From contig NC_053490.1 of the NCBI RefSeq assembly GCF_905171775.1, positions 84,632,286-84,696,285 on the forward strand: 64,000 nt of DNA, written 5' to 3'. The translations under genes and the position numbers were made by a program. Origin of the DNA: Rana temporaria (Eukaryota > Chordata > Amphibia > Anura > Ranidae). Shown in pieces: positions 32,396-43,385 of the stretch. The notes beneath the pieces are model-generated. The model made no database searches. It worked only from the letters and a program-made list of their open reading frames with translations, and was not told the DNA's origin. Position 1 is the stretch's first letter. Each line of letters opens with the position of its first letter.

Positions 32396-34059
32396 TTAGA
32401 AAGAAATATGATCTGGCATAGCAATGGCCCCCCGACCCATGAAGTACTCAACATATTTGTCGCGTACCTCACGAGCTGATTGGGGGGCCAAGCCAGCGCG
32501 ACCAGTGTCCAGCCCGGGAAGGGGATCTGAGGGTAGTCTTGCCTCAGAACCGATGTCGGGTAGGTACGTCTGGGAGTGCCTGCGTAAAAAGTTGTGCAAA
32601 ATGCAGCAGGCAAATACAACGGTGTCCAATTTATATTCCGCCAGATGTATCGATGTCCTGAACAGGCGGAACCGGTTGGTGAGTATCCCAAAGGCATTCT
32701 CGACTACCCTCCGAGCCCTGGCCAACCGAAAATTAAACACACTCCTCTCTGAGGTGAGGGTCCTCTGGGGAAAAGGCCGCATGAGGTGAGGACCAAGCCC
32801 GAAAGCCTCGTCCGCTAGGAACACAAACGGAAGTCCTTCCACATTATCTTCATCTGGTGGCAATGCCAGACCACCAGCTTGGAGACGATCATAGAAATCA
32901 GTCCGTGCGAACACTCCCCCATCAGACATCCGGCCGTTCTTCCCCACGTCCACATATAGAAACTCATACTGTGCCGACACCACCGCCATCAACACAATAC
33001 TATGATAACCCTTGTAATTATAATAGTAGGACCCCGAGCGGGGTGGGGGCACAATGCGGACGTGTTTCCCATCTATTGCTCCACCGCAGTTTGGAAAATC
33101 ACACCGCTGGGCAAATTGGGAAGCCACAGACTGCCATTCCTGTGGTGTGGAGGGTAGCTGTGGGGACAAACAAAAAAAGAGATTTAGTACTTTGTAACAA
33201 AAACATCCTACAAGCATCCTTGTGACAGTTCACAGTATTAAAATTGCATTAGAAAAATGTGCATGGAGAATTTGGGAAATGAAATATATAGGGCCACTTC
33301 ATTAAGAGACTCCACAGCCCTCTGATGGGGACAATAAAAGTTTGAAGGGGGGGGGGGGGGGGACACAAAAACCAAAAAGTCCTGTTTGAAAAAATGGCAA
33401 GGTGGGTTTGTCCCTAGGATAGCATGCTGGACAGGTTAATATTGGGTAAGGGACAAATATGCAGGTAGGCCAAGAATAAAACATGTAAAGCTGATATCAA
33501 CATGCATAGGGAGAAAAGGTAACGTTAGTTAAACACACAGCATATCTGGGAAAATAAAAATAAAGTTAGTTGGCCACATTATTAGAGCCAGGAAACTTAC
33601 CTTAATATACTCCTCATGCATAACTTTGATGATGGCAGCACACGTGTCCGGTATGATGACCCCAAGCGCCTGCGGAGAGATGCCTGTCGAGAACTTGAGG
33701 TCCTGCAGGCTCCTCCCAGTCGCCAGGTACCGCAACGTGGCAATAAGCCTCTGCTCGGCCGTGATGGCTTGGCGCATCACAGTGTCCTGCCTCGTGATAT
33801 AGGGGGACAGAAGATCCAGCAGACGGTTGAATACGGGGTCCGTCATGCGGAGAAAATTCCTAAAGTCATTAGGATTATTCTCCTGGAGTTCCCTAAGCAG
33901 AGGCATATGTGAGAACTGGTCACGCTGGCGCAACCAATTCTTGGTCCAGAAACGCCTCCGCCCCCTGTTTCTGGCCAAAGTACTGGACAAATGAACATAT
34001 CCAGCAGCCATCCCATAAACAGCACCAACTCGCGAAAATTGACGCTGCTGCTCCATCAT
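32396..34059 (-). CDS. HARBI1-type DDE transposase (two exons)
   Basis: Exon 1 34059-33601 ends AAG before GTAAGT; exon 2 33157-32396 follows GTCCCCACAG. Joined in phase they give 406 residues, a little longer than vertebrate HARBI1 (about 350). The N-terminal part has RRRFWTKNWLRQR, DFRNFLRMTDPVFNRLLDLL and an ITAEQRLIATLRYLATG helix-turn-helix-like block. The DDE_Tnp_4 domain follows, with GAIDGKHVRI (first Asp), GRMSDGGVFARTDFY, PFVFLADEAFGL (second Asp) and RRVVENAFGILTNRFRLF (Glu). All three catalytic residues are present and no stop interrupts the exons. It is expected to cut at the element ends and insert at TWA sites in the nucleus. The start is the first of two adjacent ATGs. Confidence 0.9.
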
Positions 34060-34380
34060 GGCTTCAAACCGGCCGGCTGGTCAGTCAAGAACACACTGAA
34101 ACAGAAAGCACTCGCAAATCCAGCACTACCTGCGACAAACGCGTGACAAACAGATACGAGCGCACAGGATGCAACTGCTAAAGCAGAAACAACCTGCTTG
34201 CCTATAGCCGAATGACAACTACGTTACCGCAAGCACACGCACTGAACCCGTGAATACACGCTGTCAAAGCCTGGAGACCGAGAAGCGCGAATCAGCTCTA
34301 ACCAAACCTTCACTAACACGAGCAAACCCGTAACTAGCAAAAGAGGAACAGAGGGCGGCGCCATTAACTTTGGTCTTCCC

Positions 34381-34387
34381 CTTTATA
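34381..34387 (-). promoter_or_regulatory. TATA box candidate for the transposase gene
   Basis: TATAAAG on the minus strand about 160 bp inside the right end and 320 bp before the transposase ATG. It lies between the subterminal palindrome and a CpG-rich leader, a sensible position for the transposase promoter. Confidence 0.5.
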
Positions 34388-34767
34388 GTGACGTCGTACG
34401 TAGTTTACGTGCACGCGTTCCGGTACGACGGGAATTTGGTCCGCTGGTGTGTACACGCCAGCGGAACAAAACACAAATCAGCCTTGTACGCCGGAAACTG
34501 TCGGGCAGACAGTTTCCAGCGCACAGATCCGGTCGTGAGTACAAGGCCTAAGAGCGAGTGGGAGCGAGTGCTTTGTGAATCCAGTGCTCGCCTCTGTGCA
34601 CTGCGTCGGCGTAGCGTATATTAGATACGCTACGCCCACATAAATATGCGCCGGTGTATGTGAATCCTGGCCAAGGTCTTTTGGTAAAATATTTGAGCTT
34701 CAGGGATCCTCCAGATTTGGTGCCCACGCACCAGAAGATAAAGTTATCTATTTCATCTTTATTATTA

Positions 34768-35084
34768 CAGGTACTTGTATAGCATCCACAATTTATACAG
34801 CGCTTTACATATATATTGTACATTAACATCAGTTTATGCCTTCAATGAGCTAAGGTCCCTAACTCACATTCATACATACACATACTAGGGCCAATTTAGA
34901 CAGGAGCCAATTAACCAACCAGAATGTCTTTGGACTGTGGGAGTACACAGAGGAAACCCTCACAGGCACAGGGAGAACATGCAAACTCTTTGCAGGTAGT
35001 GTCATTGTTGGGATTGAAACCGACGACCCTAGTGCTGCTAGGTGAAAGTGGAAGTACTAACCACTTAACCACCATGCTGCCTCA
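34768..35084 (-). repeat. tRNA-derived SINE with L2-type tail
   Basis: On the minus strand it begins GGCAGCATGGTGGTTAAGTG with an A-box-like GTGGTTAAGTGGTTAGTAC and a B-box-like GGTTTCAATCC, then CATGTTCTCCCTGTGCCTGT. It ends in a decayed tail (GTAAAGCGCTGTATAAATTG) with TAATAATAAAG. That is a pol III head joined to a LINE-like tail, on the pattern of frog SINEs. Box A and B are mutated, so transcription is unlikely. Confidence 0.75.
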
Positions 35085-35263
35085 TCCTCTTTTCTACTTA
35101 CTGGCATTACTTGCCTAATTTAGGTATGATGTGAAGATGTATGTTGAAAATACAAATTAAAACATGCACTGGTCATTAGCATAAATAATTAATTTGGTAA
35201 TAAAGTGAAGGACTGAGAAAATGTAAAAAAAGGGAATTAAAGTGGGAGTAAATTGGTTGATAA

Positions 35264-36255
35264 GCCCCCTTTCACACGTATATGACTTGTCCCAGGATTT
35301 TGGACTGCAAAATCTCATGACAAGTCATTCGCCATGATTTTTAATGAATGCCATTCATATTGGCACGACTTTAAGTCATGCCGACTTCAAAGCAGTTCCT
35401 GCACTACTTTTTTTCTGAAGTGGGATCAAAGTCAGATCTCGTGTTAAAGGATATAGGATGACATCACCCGGTGACCCTGCCCCATGCCTATATAAGTCAT
35501 TGCGCACTGCGCACACAACATTACAGCGGGAGAGAGCGTTGTGTCAACATCCGAAGAAGAGCAGAGGCAAGAAGACGACGGAGAAGACCGGGCAAGAGCT
35601 AGCAAAAGAACGGGCAAAAGAGCAGAAGAACCCAGCAGAAGATATGTGACAGCGAGAGAAGAACCAGACAGTGCAGAGAAGAGGTCGGAGAAAGCAGAGA
35701 AGTCAGAAGAGACCCCCTGAAGTCGGAAGAGACCCCCAGAGCTGCCTAATAAATGACTTTAAAAACCTGTGTAGTGTGTTTTATTTTTGACACTTTTTTT
35801 CATGTGAATGGGTAGGGGTACGATGTACCCCATACTCATTCACATAGAGTGGGGGAGGCCGGGATCTGGGGCCCCCTTATTAAAGGGGGCTCCCAGATTC
35901 CGATAAGCCCCCTGTCCACAGACCCTGACAACCAACGGCCAGGGTTGTCGCGTAAAGGCCCTTGTCCTCATCAACATGGGGACAATGCGCTTTGGGGTGG
36001 GGGGCACAGGCCCCCCCCCTGCTCCAAAGCACCCACCCCCTCATGTTGATGGCATGCGGCCTGGTGCGGTTCAGGGGGGGTGCTCGCTCGTCCCCACTTT
36101 CTTTCCTGACCGGCCAGGCTGCGTGCTCGGATAAGGGTCTGGTATGGACTTTGGGGGGACCTCCACAACGTTTTTTCGGCATGGGGGTTCCCCTTAATAG
36201 CCATACCAGCCCGAAGGGCCTGGTATGCTCATGAAGGGGGAACCCACAAAAATGT
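35264..36255. repeat. Dispersed repeat, possibly a non-autonomous retroelement
   Basis: After a CCCCCTTTCACACG-type end near 35266 come a purine-rich stretch (35520-35740, GAAGA and AGAGAAG motifs), AATAAA at 35748 and GTGTAGTGTGTTTTATTTTT. A perfect hairpin at about 35801-35846 (CATGTGAATGGGTAGGGGTA and its mirror) and a GC-rich part rich in GGGGG and CCCCC runs follow. I recall this composite from other frog sequences but cannot assign a class. Its open frames are composition artefacts. Confidence 0.45.
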
Positions 36256-36576
36256 GACATAAAAATTTGCAGCTAACAGTTTTTATTCTTCAGGTTCTCT
36301 GTTTTCAGTAGATACATCATGCTTTTTGAATATTTTTTAGGGGAAACATAAGGCTAAGGGGGTTAAAATAAAGTTTAGATCAGGACAATGTACAGTCAAC
36401 TTAAGTTCCTCCACACCAAACTGTTCAGATCGGGGCTTCCACAAACTGTTGTCAGGAAGTTGGAAGCGCACAATTGTCTAAAATGTTTTTGTATGCTGTA
36501 AGATGTACGGTACCCTTCACTGGAAACGCCTGTACTCAATAATCTGAAGTGGTGTCAACATATTTTTGGCTATACT

Positions 36577-37369
36577 GGGTCAGATTCATAGATATCTGCG
36601 GCGGCGTAATGTATCGTTTTTAAGTTACACCGCCGCAAGTTTTCAGCGCAAGTGCCTGATTCACCAAGCACTTGCGTGTAAACTTACGGCGGTGTAACAT
36701 AAAGCCGTCCGGCGCAAGCCCGCCTAATTCAAATGGGGCGTGTACCATTTAAATTAGGCGCGCTTCCGCGCCGAACGTTCTGCGCATGCTCCGTTCGGAA
36801 TTTTCCCGCTGTGCTTTGCGCGAAATTACGGCGCCCCGACGTGTTTTTTGAACGGCGACGTGCGTAACGTATTTTTGTCCTGACTTTTATTTAGTGTTTT
36901 TTCTTCATTTTATTTTATACTTATTTGTTCACTTAACACACCCCATCCCTCGTGCTTTGTTATATCATCATTTGGGACACGCACTTACACTGTGACAGAC
37001 TGTCAACAGCCATCTATTTGACAGCAAACTTCTATTGGCATTATTAACGGGTAATCTGTAGGCCTTCACACTTCCTATTGTGTGTTACACCAAGGGGGAT
37101 CCACGCTATTGGACTTACCCCTTATCCAGATTACCCAACACCTGTTTGTAAACAGGGACTATGACCATTACATGGTGATCTAGTCAATCTTGCAGCGCCA
37201 CTATCCCATTCTTTATACCTTCGTACAAAGCCGTACGCGTGTCGAGTCTTAGCCAAAAGCCGTCGTATCTTTGTTTGTGAATGACAAATAAAGATACGAC
37301 GCGGCAAATTTGAAAGTACGCCGGAGTTTCAGCAGATACTCCGGCGTACTTTTTCTGTGAATCTGGCCC
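36577..37369. mobile_element. PIF-type palindromic element, GGGCCAGATTC family, copy 3, with a 290-bp insert
   Basis: Ends GGGTCAGATTCATAGATATC and TTTTTCTGTGAATCTGGCCC; subterminal TACGCCGGAGT/ACTCCGGCGTA hairpin at the right. The stretch about 36890-37190 is AT-rich and lacks the family's CG-rich signature, so it is probably a later insertion of unknown class. Confidence 0.7.
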
Positions 37370-37474
37370 ACAGTGTACTTGCAGCACATTCCATAATGTA
37401 ATATAGGAGCCAGTGCTCCTCTAAATAAGTTGTTGAAACTCAATATTGATTGTGTGGCCTGGGGATGTTTCTAA

Positions 37475-37911
37475 TGCCCCGTACACACCATCACTTTATG
37501 TGATGAAAAAAAACGACATTTTCTGTGAAGTAAAAAATGACGTTTTTGAAACTTCAATTTTCAAGACGAAGTTGCCTACACACCATCGTTTTTCTCACAA
37601 TGTTCTAGCAAAGCGAGGTTACGTTCTCACCACTTTTTCCATTGAAGCTTGCTTCATAAGTAGCTTCTGGGCATGCGCGGGTGAAAAAACGTCGTTTTAA
37701 ACGACGTTTTTTACTACACACGGTCAATTTCTGTGAAGTAAAAGTTGACGTTTTGAAAAACGACACATAAAATTGAAGCATGCTTCAATTTTTTTTGGGC
37801 GTTTTTTAGAAGACATAAAACAACGTTTTCCCCCACACACGGTCAATTAAAGTGACGTTTTTAAAAACGTAGTTTTTTTACATCACATAAAACGACCGTG
37901 TGTACGCGGCA
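37475..37911. mobile_element. PIF/Harbinger-type MITE with TGCCCCGTAC ends, 437 bp
   Basis: Ends TGCCCCGTACACACCATCAC and GACCGTGTGTACGCGGCA between exact TAA duplications (37472-37474, 37912-37914). Internal ACGTTTTT and AAAACGACG motifs repeat in both orientations. Confidence 0.85.
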
Positions 37912-37914
37912 TAA

Positions 37915-39130
37915 GTGCTGACTTTTCCACAGGTGGTATTTGCATACTGTAAGTTTGGGGGCTCCCTGTCACATGCCAAGGGCAGATTCTCAATTTGGAT
38001 CAGCAACCTGTGTCAAGCCTTTATTGGTAAGGGTATTCCAGCTGTTTTTATGTAGTGACTAGCAGTCTTTAATATATACATTTTTTTTTCATTTTTACTC
38101 TAAAAGCACAAATAAAATTACACACACACTCTTAAAGCTGCCACAGACTCCTAAATAACAATAACTTCATACTGGCTGATGGATTCAACCAACCGTTGTG
38201 ATCGACAAACTGACATTCTAAATTGTTCAATGTATACCAATACAAAGATTCTCATAAGCTACACTCATATTGTTAAATCAAGCAACAAATTACTCCCTGT
38301 ATCCCAGAATAAATTTTGAATGTGAATATACTGAGTCTGGTTTTCTCAGAGCCTTAAATGGCTTTAGCAATCTACAATTTAAAACAGGATTTGTACATTT
38401 TTATGGACAAATCAGTATTAGCATTCATCACATATCTCAGCATAATGAAACAATAGCTTCATTAAGTGCACTATTAAAAACATATTTTACAGAGTCACCA
38501 GGGTAGAATTAATATATGAATATAGTATTAATAATATACAGGGTTGCTCTCAGCGTTTTGGCTTGCTGCCCAAATTATGGTCAGGAAAAAAAGTTATACT
38601 AAACTCTCACAAAAGAATACTTGATTTTGTAAAATGCATTCAAGTGCATCTGTTTTTAGATTATAGACTTTAAAGTTTTAAATATTTTTAACAAGCAGTA
38701 AAAGAAAATTAACTCCAGCCCTAACTTATCTTTAGGACATGCATTCACATTCTCCTCCTGTGTTGATGCTTAATATTCCTCTTTAGTTGCATATTGTTCA
38801 ATTACCACTAGATGGCAAAGAAGATGCAGGACCCAGACTTAGACCTGCCCAACTTCTGGCTATGCAACTCACAATTTAAAAGCAACTTTCTCCTGAGTTC
38901 CTGACAATGGCCTGCCTCTTACAGCCATTGGTTCCAGCTCTACATTAAACTTCCTTGGGCTGCCTTAAGGCCCCTCCCACACAGCACAGGCTTGATAAGA
39001 GGAGAACAGCCAGGGGCCAGCTATGGCATCATGATTTCCACAAACAGTAAGTTATTATAACACAGTGATCAGGGAGGTAAAGGGGGTTGATTTAAAGCAT
39101 TTCTTAATTTTTTTTATCAAATCACACTTT
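37915..39130. other. No recognisable feature
   Basis: AT-rich DNA without visible repeats, domains or terminal inverted repeats. Confidence 0.4.
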
Positions 39131-39687
39131 GGGCCATATTCACGTACCTGGGCGCATCTTTGTGCGGGCGTAGCGTATCTTATTTACGCTACCCTGCCGC
39201 AACTTAGAGAGGCAAGTGCAGTATTCACAAAGCACTTGCTCCGTTAGTTGGCCGGCGTAAGCCTGTGTAATTCAAAGTAGGAAGCAGGTGGGCGTCATCT
39301 ATTTAAATTAAGCGTGACCCCATGTAAATTAATGGCCGGTCGAACTGGGCATGCGCGCGCATGCTAAGTATCACGTCGAATTTTCTCCCTAAGTTACGCC
39401 GGCTCAATGCCTGTGACGTGAACGTAACCTACGCACAGCCCCATTCACGTACGACTTACGTAAACGACGTAAAAAGATACGCTTGTGCCGACGTCCATAC
39501 TTTGCATTACCTGCGCCTCATATACCAGGGGTAACGTTACACCAGACGTAAGACGTCAGTCGTGTCTTGGAGAAATTCTGGCGTATCTGATTCTTTGAAT
39601 CAGGCGCATAGATACGACGCCTCACATTCGGACTTACAACGGTGTATCTGGAGATACGCCGTCGTAAGTCCTTTATAAATCTGGGCC
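39131..39687. mobile_element. PIF-type palindromic element, GGGCCAGATTC family, copy 4
   Basis: Left end GGGCCATATTCACGTACC; right end GGAGATACGCCGTCGTAAGT then ATAAATCTGGGCC. It shares CG-rich TACGCCGG, GATACGCC and AGTTACGCCGGC modules with the other copies but is shorter, and its termini have diverged. No clear duplication. Confidence 0.7.
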
Positions 39688-39863
39688 TATATCTTTAAAA
39701 CAAGAATCAACTGACCTTGGTGGCTGCATGTACTGTGAATTCATTCATTATCAAAATCCCAACAGAGTATCTGAAGTAAGTTTTAGTCAATTTATAACAG
39801 TTCAAAGTTCTTGCTGTATGTTTAAAAATCTGGTAAGCTGCCAAATATCTGCTGCCATAGAAA

Positions 39864-39865
39864 AC

Positions 39866-39897
<32 letters not shown>

Positions 39898-40023
39898 AAA
39901 TAAATAAAATGGAGCACAGGCCTCTGGGGTCTCACATCCCCCCCCCCCCTTATTTCTCCCCCATTTTTTTTTATTTCCCTTTCCTTTATTCCTGGGTTTA
40001 CTTCACCCCCCCCCCCCCCCCCC
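39864..40023. repeat. TAA microsatellite followed by C-rich tracts
   Basis: About ten TAA units at 39864-39896, then two poly-C runs (about 39939-39948 and 40006-40023). Confidence 0.9.
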
Positions 40024-40024
40024 A

Positions 40025-42490
40025 ACTTTTTGTCCCTTCACATTTCTTTCTTGGTTGATTATTGTAGACCCCTTGTGTCAGATTGTTTGGCCCTTTTTTT
40101 CCTTATCTCCCCTTATTTTTGCCTACCTGCAGGTGACCACAAGCAAGTGGCTATATCTCCCATCTGATTGTCCATTACCAGTCAGATCTGTGACTTACTA
40201 TAGTTTTAAATGATAATATGCTCATGTTTTTTTTTTTTTGTGATATCTCCCCAATTCTCTGTATTGGTTATAATGCCTTAAGACTTGTTACCCGGTTATT
40301 ATATTTAAGATTTAATATCTCATAGATATGATGTGGGTTAAATGAGAGTTCTTTGACTTTGAGTGAAAGCTTTAACACAATAACAACATTTATTGGTGAG
40401 TAGTTGAAAGTCTATCTAATACACAGCCATCTATCCATAGTCTACTCTACACCGAGGAAGAAAATATTAGGTTAAAATAAAATAATTACACAAAGGAATA
40501 CAGAGTATATTCCTTAAAACATTAATCTACAAACATATTTAGTTAATTATCATTTTTTTATTACAAATGGAATAACAAGGACTGTATATTTCAACTATAC
40601 ATGAGAACAGGTAACCACCCCCTTTCCCTCGTAATAATGTAAAAGCATCCTGCCAATATGCATTTTCTGTCATTGACATTGCTGAGCCAGAAGCATATAT
40701 TGTTTATTTTACTGAGAGGAGGAAAATAAAAAACAATTTACTAACCAGACTATAGGTAAACCTTAATCTATGATGGCGGAGAACATTAATAGGAATCATT
40801 TAAAGGTTAAAGGTTATAAAAGATAAACAAAATGGTCAGACGAATTTACCCTCTTACCTGTCAATTAAGGCCGGAGAGGTCAGAACTTATCATCTACTGT
40901 ATCCCAACAATCACCCAACTGTAGGAGGTACAAGATAGAGTTCACAAGCAAACTAAACTGGAGCCTTTCTCCTGCAGTGGCCCCTAGTGGCAGAGATCAG
41001 CATTGAGAAGTACAGTGTTAATTGAATTGTATTCCAGGATTTGCTTGTCTTCAGCTGAGAGAACTTGCAATAATTTAAGACTTTACATAAAGTCTGAGAA
41101 ATCTTTCATTAGGACTTCATGTTATACTGTATAGTTTGAACACCATGTCATAGATATATTATTTATCAGTGTAAAAGAAAATGTTCCACATTTCTTTCTT
41201 TTTTTCAATTTTTTCCAGAAAAAAACAAGAAATGGCGTTAAAAAAATGGGGGAAAAAAAATTTCCCATTTTTTTTTCTTTTTTTTTTATAGCCCTTCCCA
41301 TTACTATTTAGGACAATTGTAATTCTGATGGATTTCATTACCCAATGGATTTTTTATTCAAAGTTGCCTGCTTTACAAGCTCCTGCCAGCTCCGCCGGTG
41401 AGTAGAGTATGTTATATTTTGGTGCCTGTTATTTTGTTTGTAAAATTATTAGCTGTACGTTATACAAATACTCAACATATACAGATTGTATGTACACCTT
41501 GTCCTCTTTCAATAGAAATAAAGTGAAAGAATATAGAAGGAAATGAACTGTGATGGTAGTCTTTGCTGTGAACCTAGAAGATGAATTTCTCCACAATGTC
41601 TATGACTACAGAGATTAGTGAAATGCAGGCTTGCATTAAATTGCTTTCAGGTGGGCTTCAAACATATGCCTTGCATTTACGTATGTGCTTTAATGTTGTA
41701 GTGCATAACGTGCATGCCAACAACCGTGTGTACCATGATGCGGTACCGATCAAAATCATCAGCACCACAAAAGCAATAAATCAATGCAACTTTATTGCAT
41801 TTGTGTTGCAGCATAACCACAATACATGGTAAAGCACTTTGTGTTGTGTTGTGTTGGTTCATTGTGGTACACTGACAGCCCAATCAAATGAATGGGCTGC
41901 CTCAGCACAACAATAACAAATGTTAATGTGCTTTTATTAATGCACAGCATTAGAGCATACAAATGTGAAGTGTCTCTCACTGTCTGTTCAGAATATGTAA
42001 GTGTTTTATTGTACTGGGTTTGGTCACAGATTCACTTTCAATTAAATCAAGATCATACATTGTAGTTGCAAAAAAATAAAGCTTCCACCTTTAGACCCTG
42101 TTATACCGATATGATTTAAGGCACAAAACCATGCATTATGCATAGCAATGTATAACAAAAAAAATCACATTATTTAAAATAGTATTCATTCAGGTGTATG
42201 CCTTGCACAGACATGGGTTGCAGAGAGAGGTACATTTGCTTTTCTGTGCTTTGATGTGTAACAGGGGCCCATAGAAATCAATGGAAGTACAGTCAAAAGT
42301 GGTAGCCTGACATCCTCTCCGACACTGTAGGAGCCAGCAGAGTCCGGTGGAACGCACGCCAGCCACGGAAGTGGGAGCGAAGCGAAACCGCCAGACAGTG
42401 GTGACATATCTGCAGCCCCAGTGTCGGGAGGCAGCTTATAATGTAAGAGGCCATTTGGCATCTCCTTTTTATGTTAATTTTTATACAAAT
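40025..42490. other. Mostly unassigned; fold-back region at about 41630-41990
   Basis: AT-rich DNA. Around 41630-41990 several GCATT, GTGTTG and TTAATG blocks appear in both orientations, suggesting an old palindromic MITE with unclear ends. The rest shows nothing. Confidence 0.35.
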
Positions 42491-42493
42491 AAA

Positions 42494-42600
42494 TAGGGAT
42501 GAGCTTCGTAATCGAGTCTAACTCATGTTCGACTCGAACATCGTATGTTCGATCGTTCGTCGAATTACGAACGTTTTGGGCCATTAGTGCCAAATTCGAG
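42494..42600. mobile_element. Left end of a TAGGGATGAGC hAT-type element
   Basis: TAGGGATGAGCTTCG matches the first bases of the complete 213-bp hAT-type MITE at 58547. It is followed by fold-back TTCGAATTACGA-type motifs. No matching right end is visible, so the element is truncated or its right end has diverged. Confidence 0.5.
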
Positions 42601-42944
42601 TGGCGTGTCACGGCCCATAATTCACTGCAGCATCGCAGTGCATTGCAGGCTGATGATGGCTCAGGGGGTTTAGTACAGGCCCCACACTATAAAAGGCCAC
42701 CTGCAGGTCGGCCTTGTGTAGTGTGTTGCAGTGGTTAAGAGAGAGAGAGAGAGAGTCATTTTTTGTAGGTAGATAGAGCAGGAAGGCAGGCAGGCTAGTC
42801 AGTTAAAGTTACAGTGTGTAGAGGATATATATGCATCCCAGGTGTTGTATATACATGTATACACTGTATAGTTTAGCTAGATCCGCTCTTCCTAATTTAC
42901 TGACAGGCAGGCAGGTGATTGTGATAGCTGCAGTATTCTCACGT

Positions 42945-43385
42945 GGTGTACTGCCTGTGTCCTCTGCAGTGTGCACTTAAAGCTGCATGTTTTCTGTACT
43001 GCCTGTGTCCTCTGCAGTGTGCACCTAAAGCTATGTGGTGTGTACTGCCTGTGTCCTCTGCAGTGTGCACCTAAAGCTACGGGGTGTGTGTACTGCCTGT
43101 GTCCTCTGCAGTGTGCACCTAAAGCTACGTGGTGTGTGTACTGCCATTGTCCTCTGCAGTTTGCACCTAAAGCTACGTGGTGTGTACTGCCCGTGTCCTC
43201 TGCAGTGTGCACCTAAAGCTACGTGGTGTGTACTGCCCGTGTCCTTTGCAGTGTGCACCTAAAGCTACGTGGTGTGTACTGCCCGTGTCCTCTGCAGTGT
43301 GCACCTAAAGCTACGTGGTGTGTGTACTGCCATTGTCCTCTGCAGTGTGCACCTAAAGCTACGTGGTGTGTGTACTGTCTGTGTC
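42945..43385. repeat. 46-48-bp minisatellite, about 9 copies
   Basis: Unit TACTGCCTGTGTCCTCTGCA, GTGTGCACCTAAAGCTACG, TGGTGTG, with the TG run varying by two bases. Open frames on both strands (CAPKATWCVYCLCPLQ and inverse) derive from the repeat. Confidence 0.95.

Larger units (their letters stand above)
26140..34548. mobile_element. Autonomous PIF/Harbinger DNA transposon, 8.4 kb, three genes
   Basis: Left end GGCCTCGTACTCACGACC and right end, read inward, GGCCTTGTACTCACGACC (17 of 18 identical) lie between exact TAA duplications (26137-26139, 34549-34551). That is the target-site length and sequence of PIF/Harbinger. Near each end are further short palindromes (CTGAAACTGGTCCGCGGACC at left; CCGCTGGTGTGTACACGCC at right). 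Inside are a MADF-domain gene (minus), a Myb/SANT-like gene (plus) and a HARBI1-type transposase gene (minus), each with open exons and plausible splice sites. All three lack obvious disabling mutations, so this copy may be recent and potentially active. Confidence 0.9.
25505..34672. mobile_element. PIF-type palindromic element, GGGCCAGATTC family, copy 2 (host of the Harbinger)
   Basis: The left part (25505-26136) begins GGCCCGGATTCACAAAGC and the right part (34549-34672) ends GTATGTGAATCCTGGCC. The two belong to one element of the family seen at 49759 and 57082, split by the 8.4 kb autonomous Harbinger and its TAA duplication. The outer element's own duplication is not visible. Its CG-rich palindromic body is typical of the family. 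Confidence 0.75.

Noticed and set aside
34950..35084. Possible tRNA gene on the minus strand
   Set aside because: A- and B-box-like motifs are present but the cloverleaf is not maintained, and the sequence continues into a SINE body and L2-type tail.
35849..36260. GC-rich frames of 66-126 codons on both strands
   Set aside because: G/C-run composition within a dispersed repeat, no domain, similar lengths in several frames.
42945..43385. Regularly spaced repeats resembling a CRISPR array
   Set aside because: The 46-48-bp units are directly adjacent with no unique spacers and the setting is vertebrate; it is a minisatellite.
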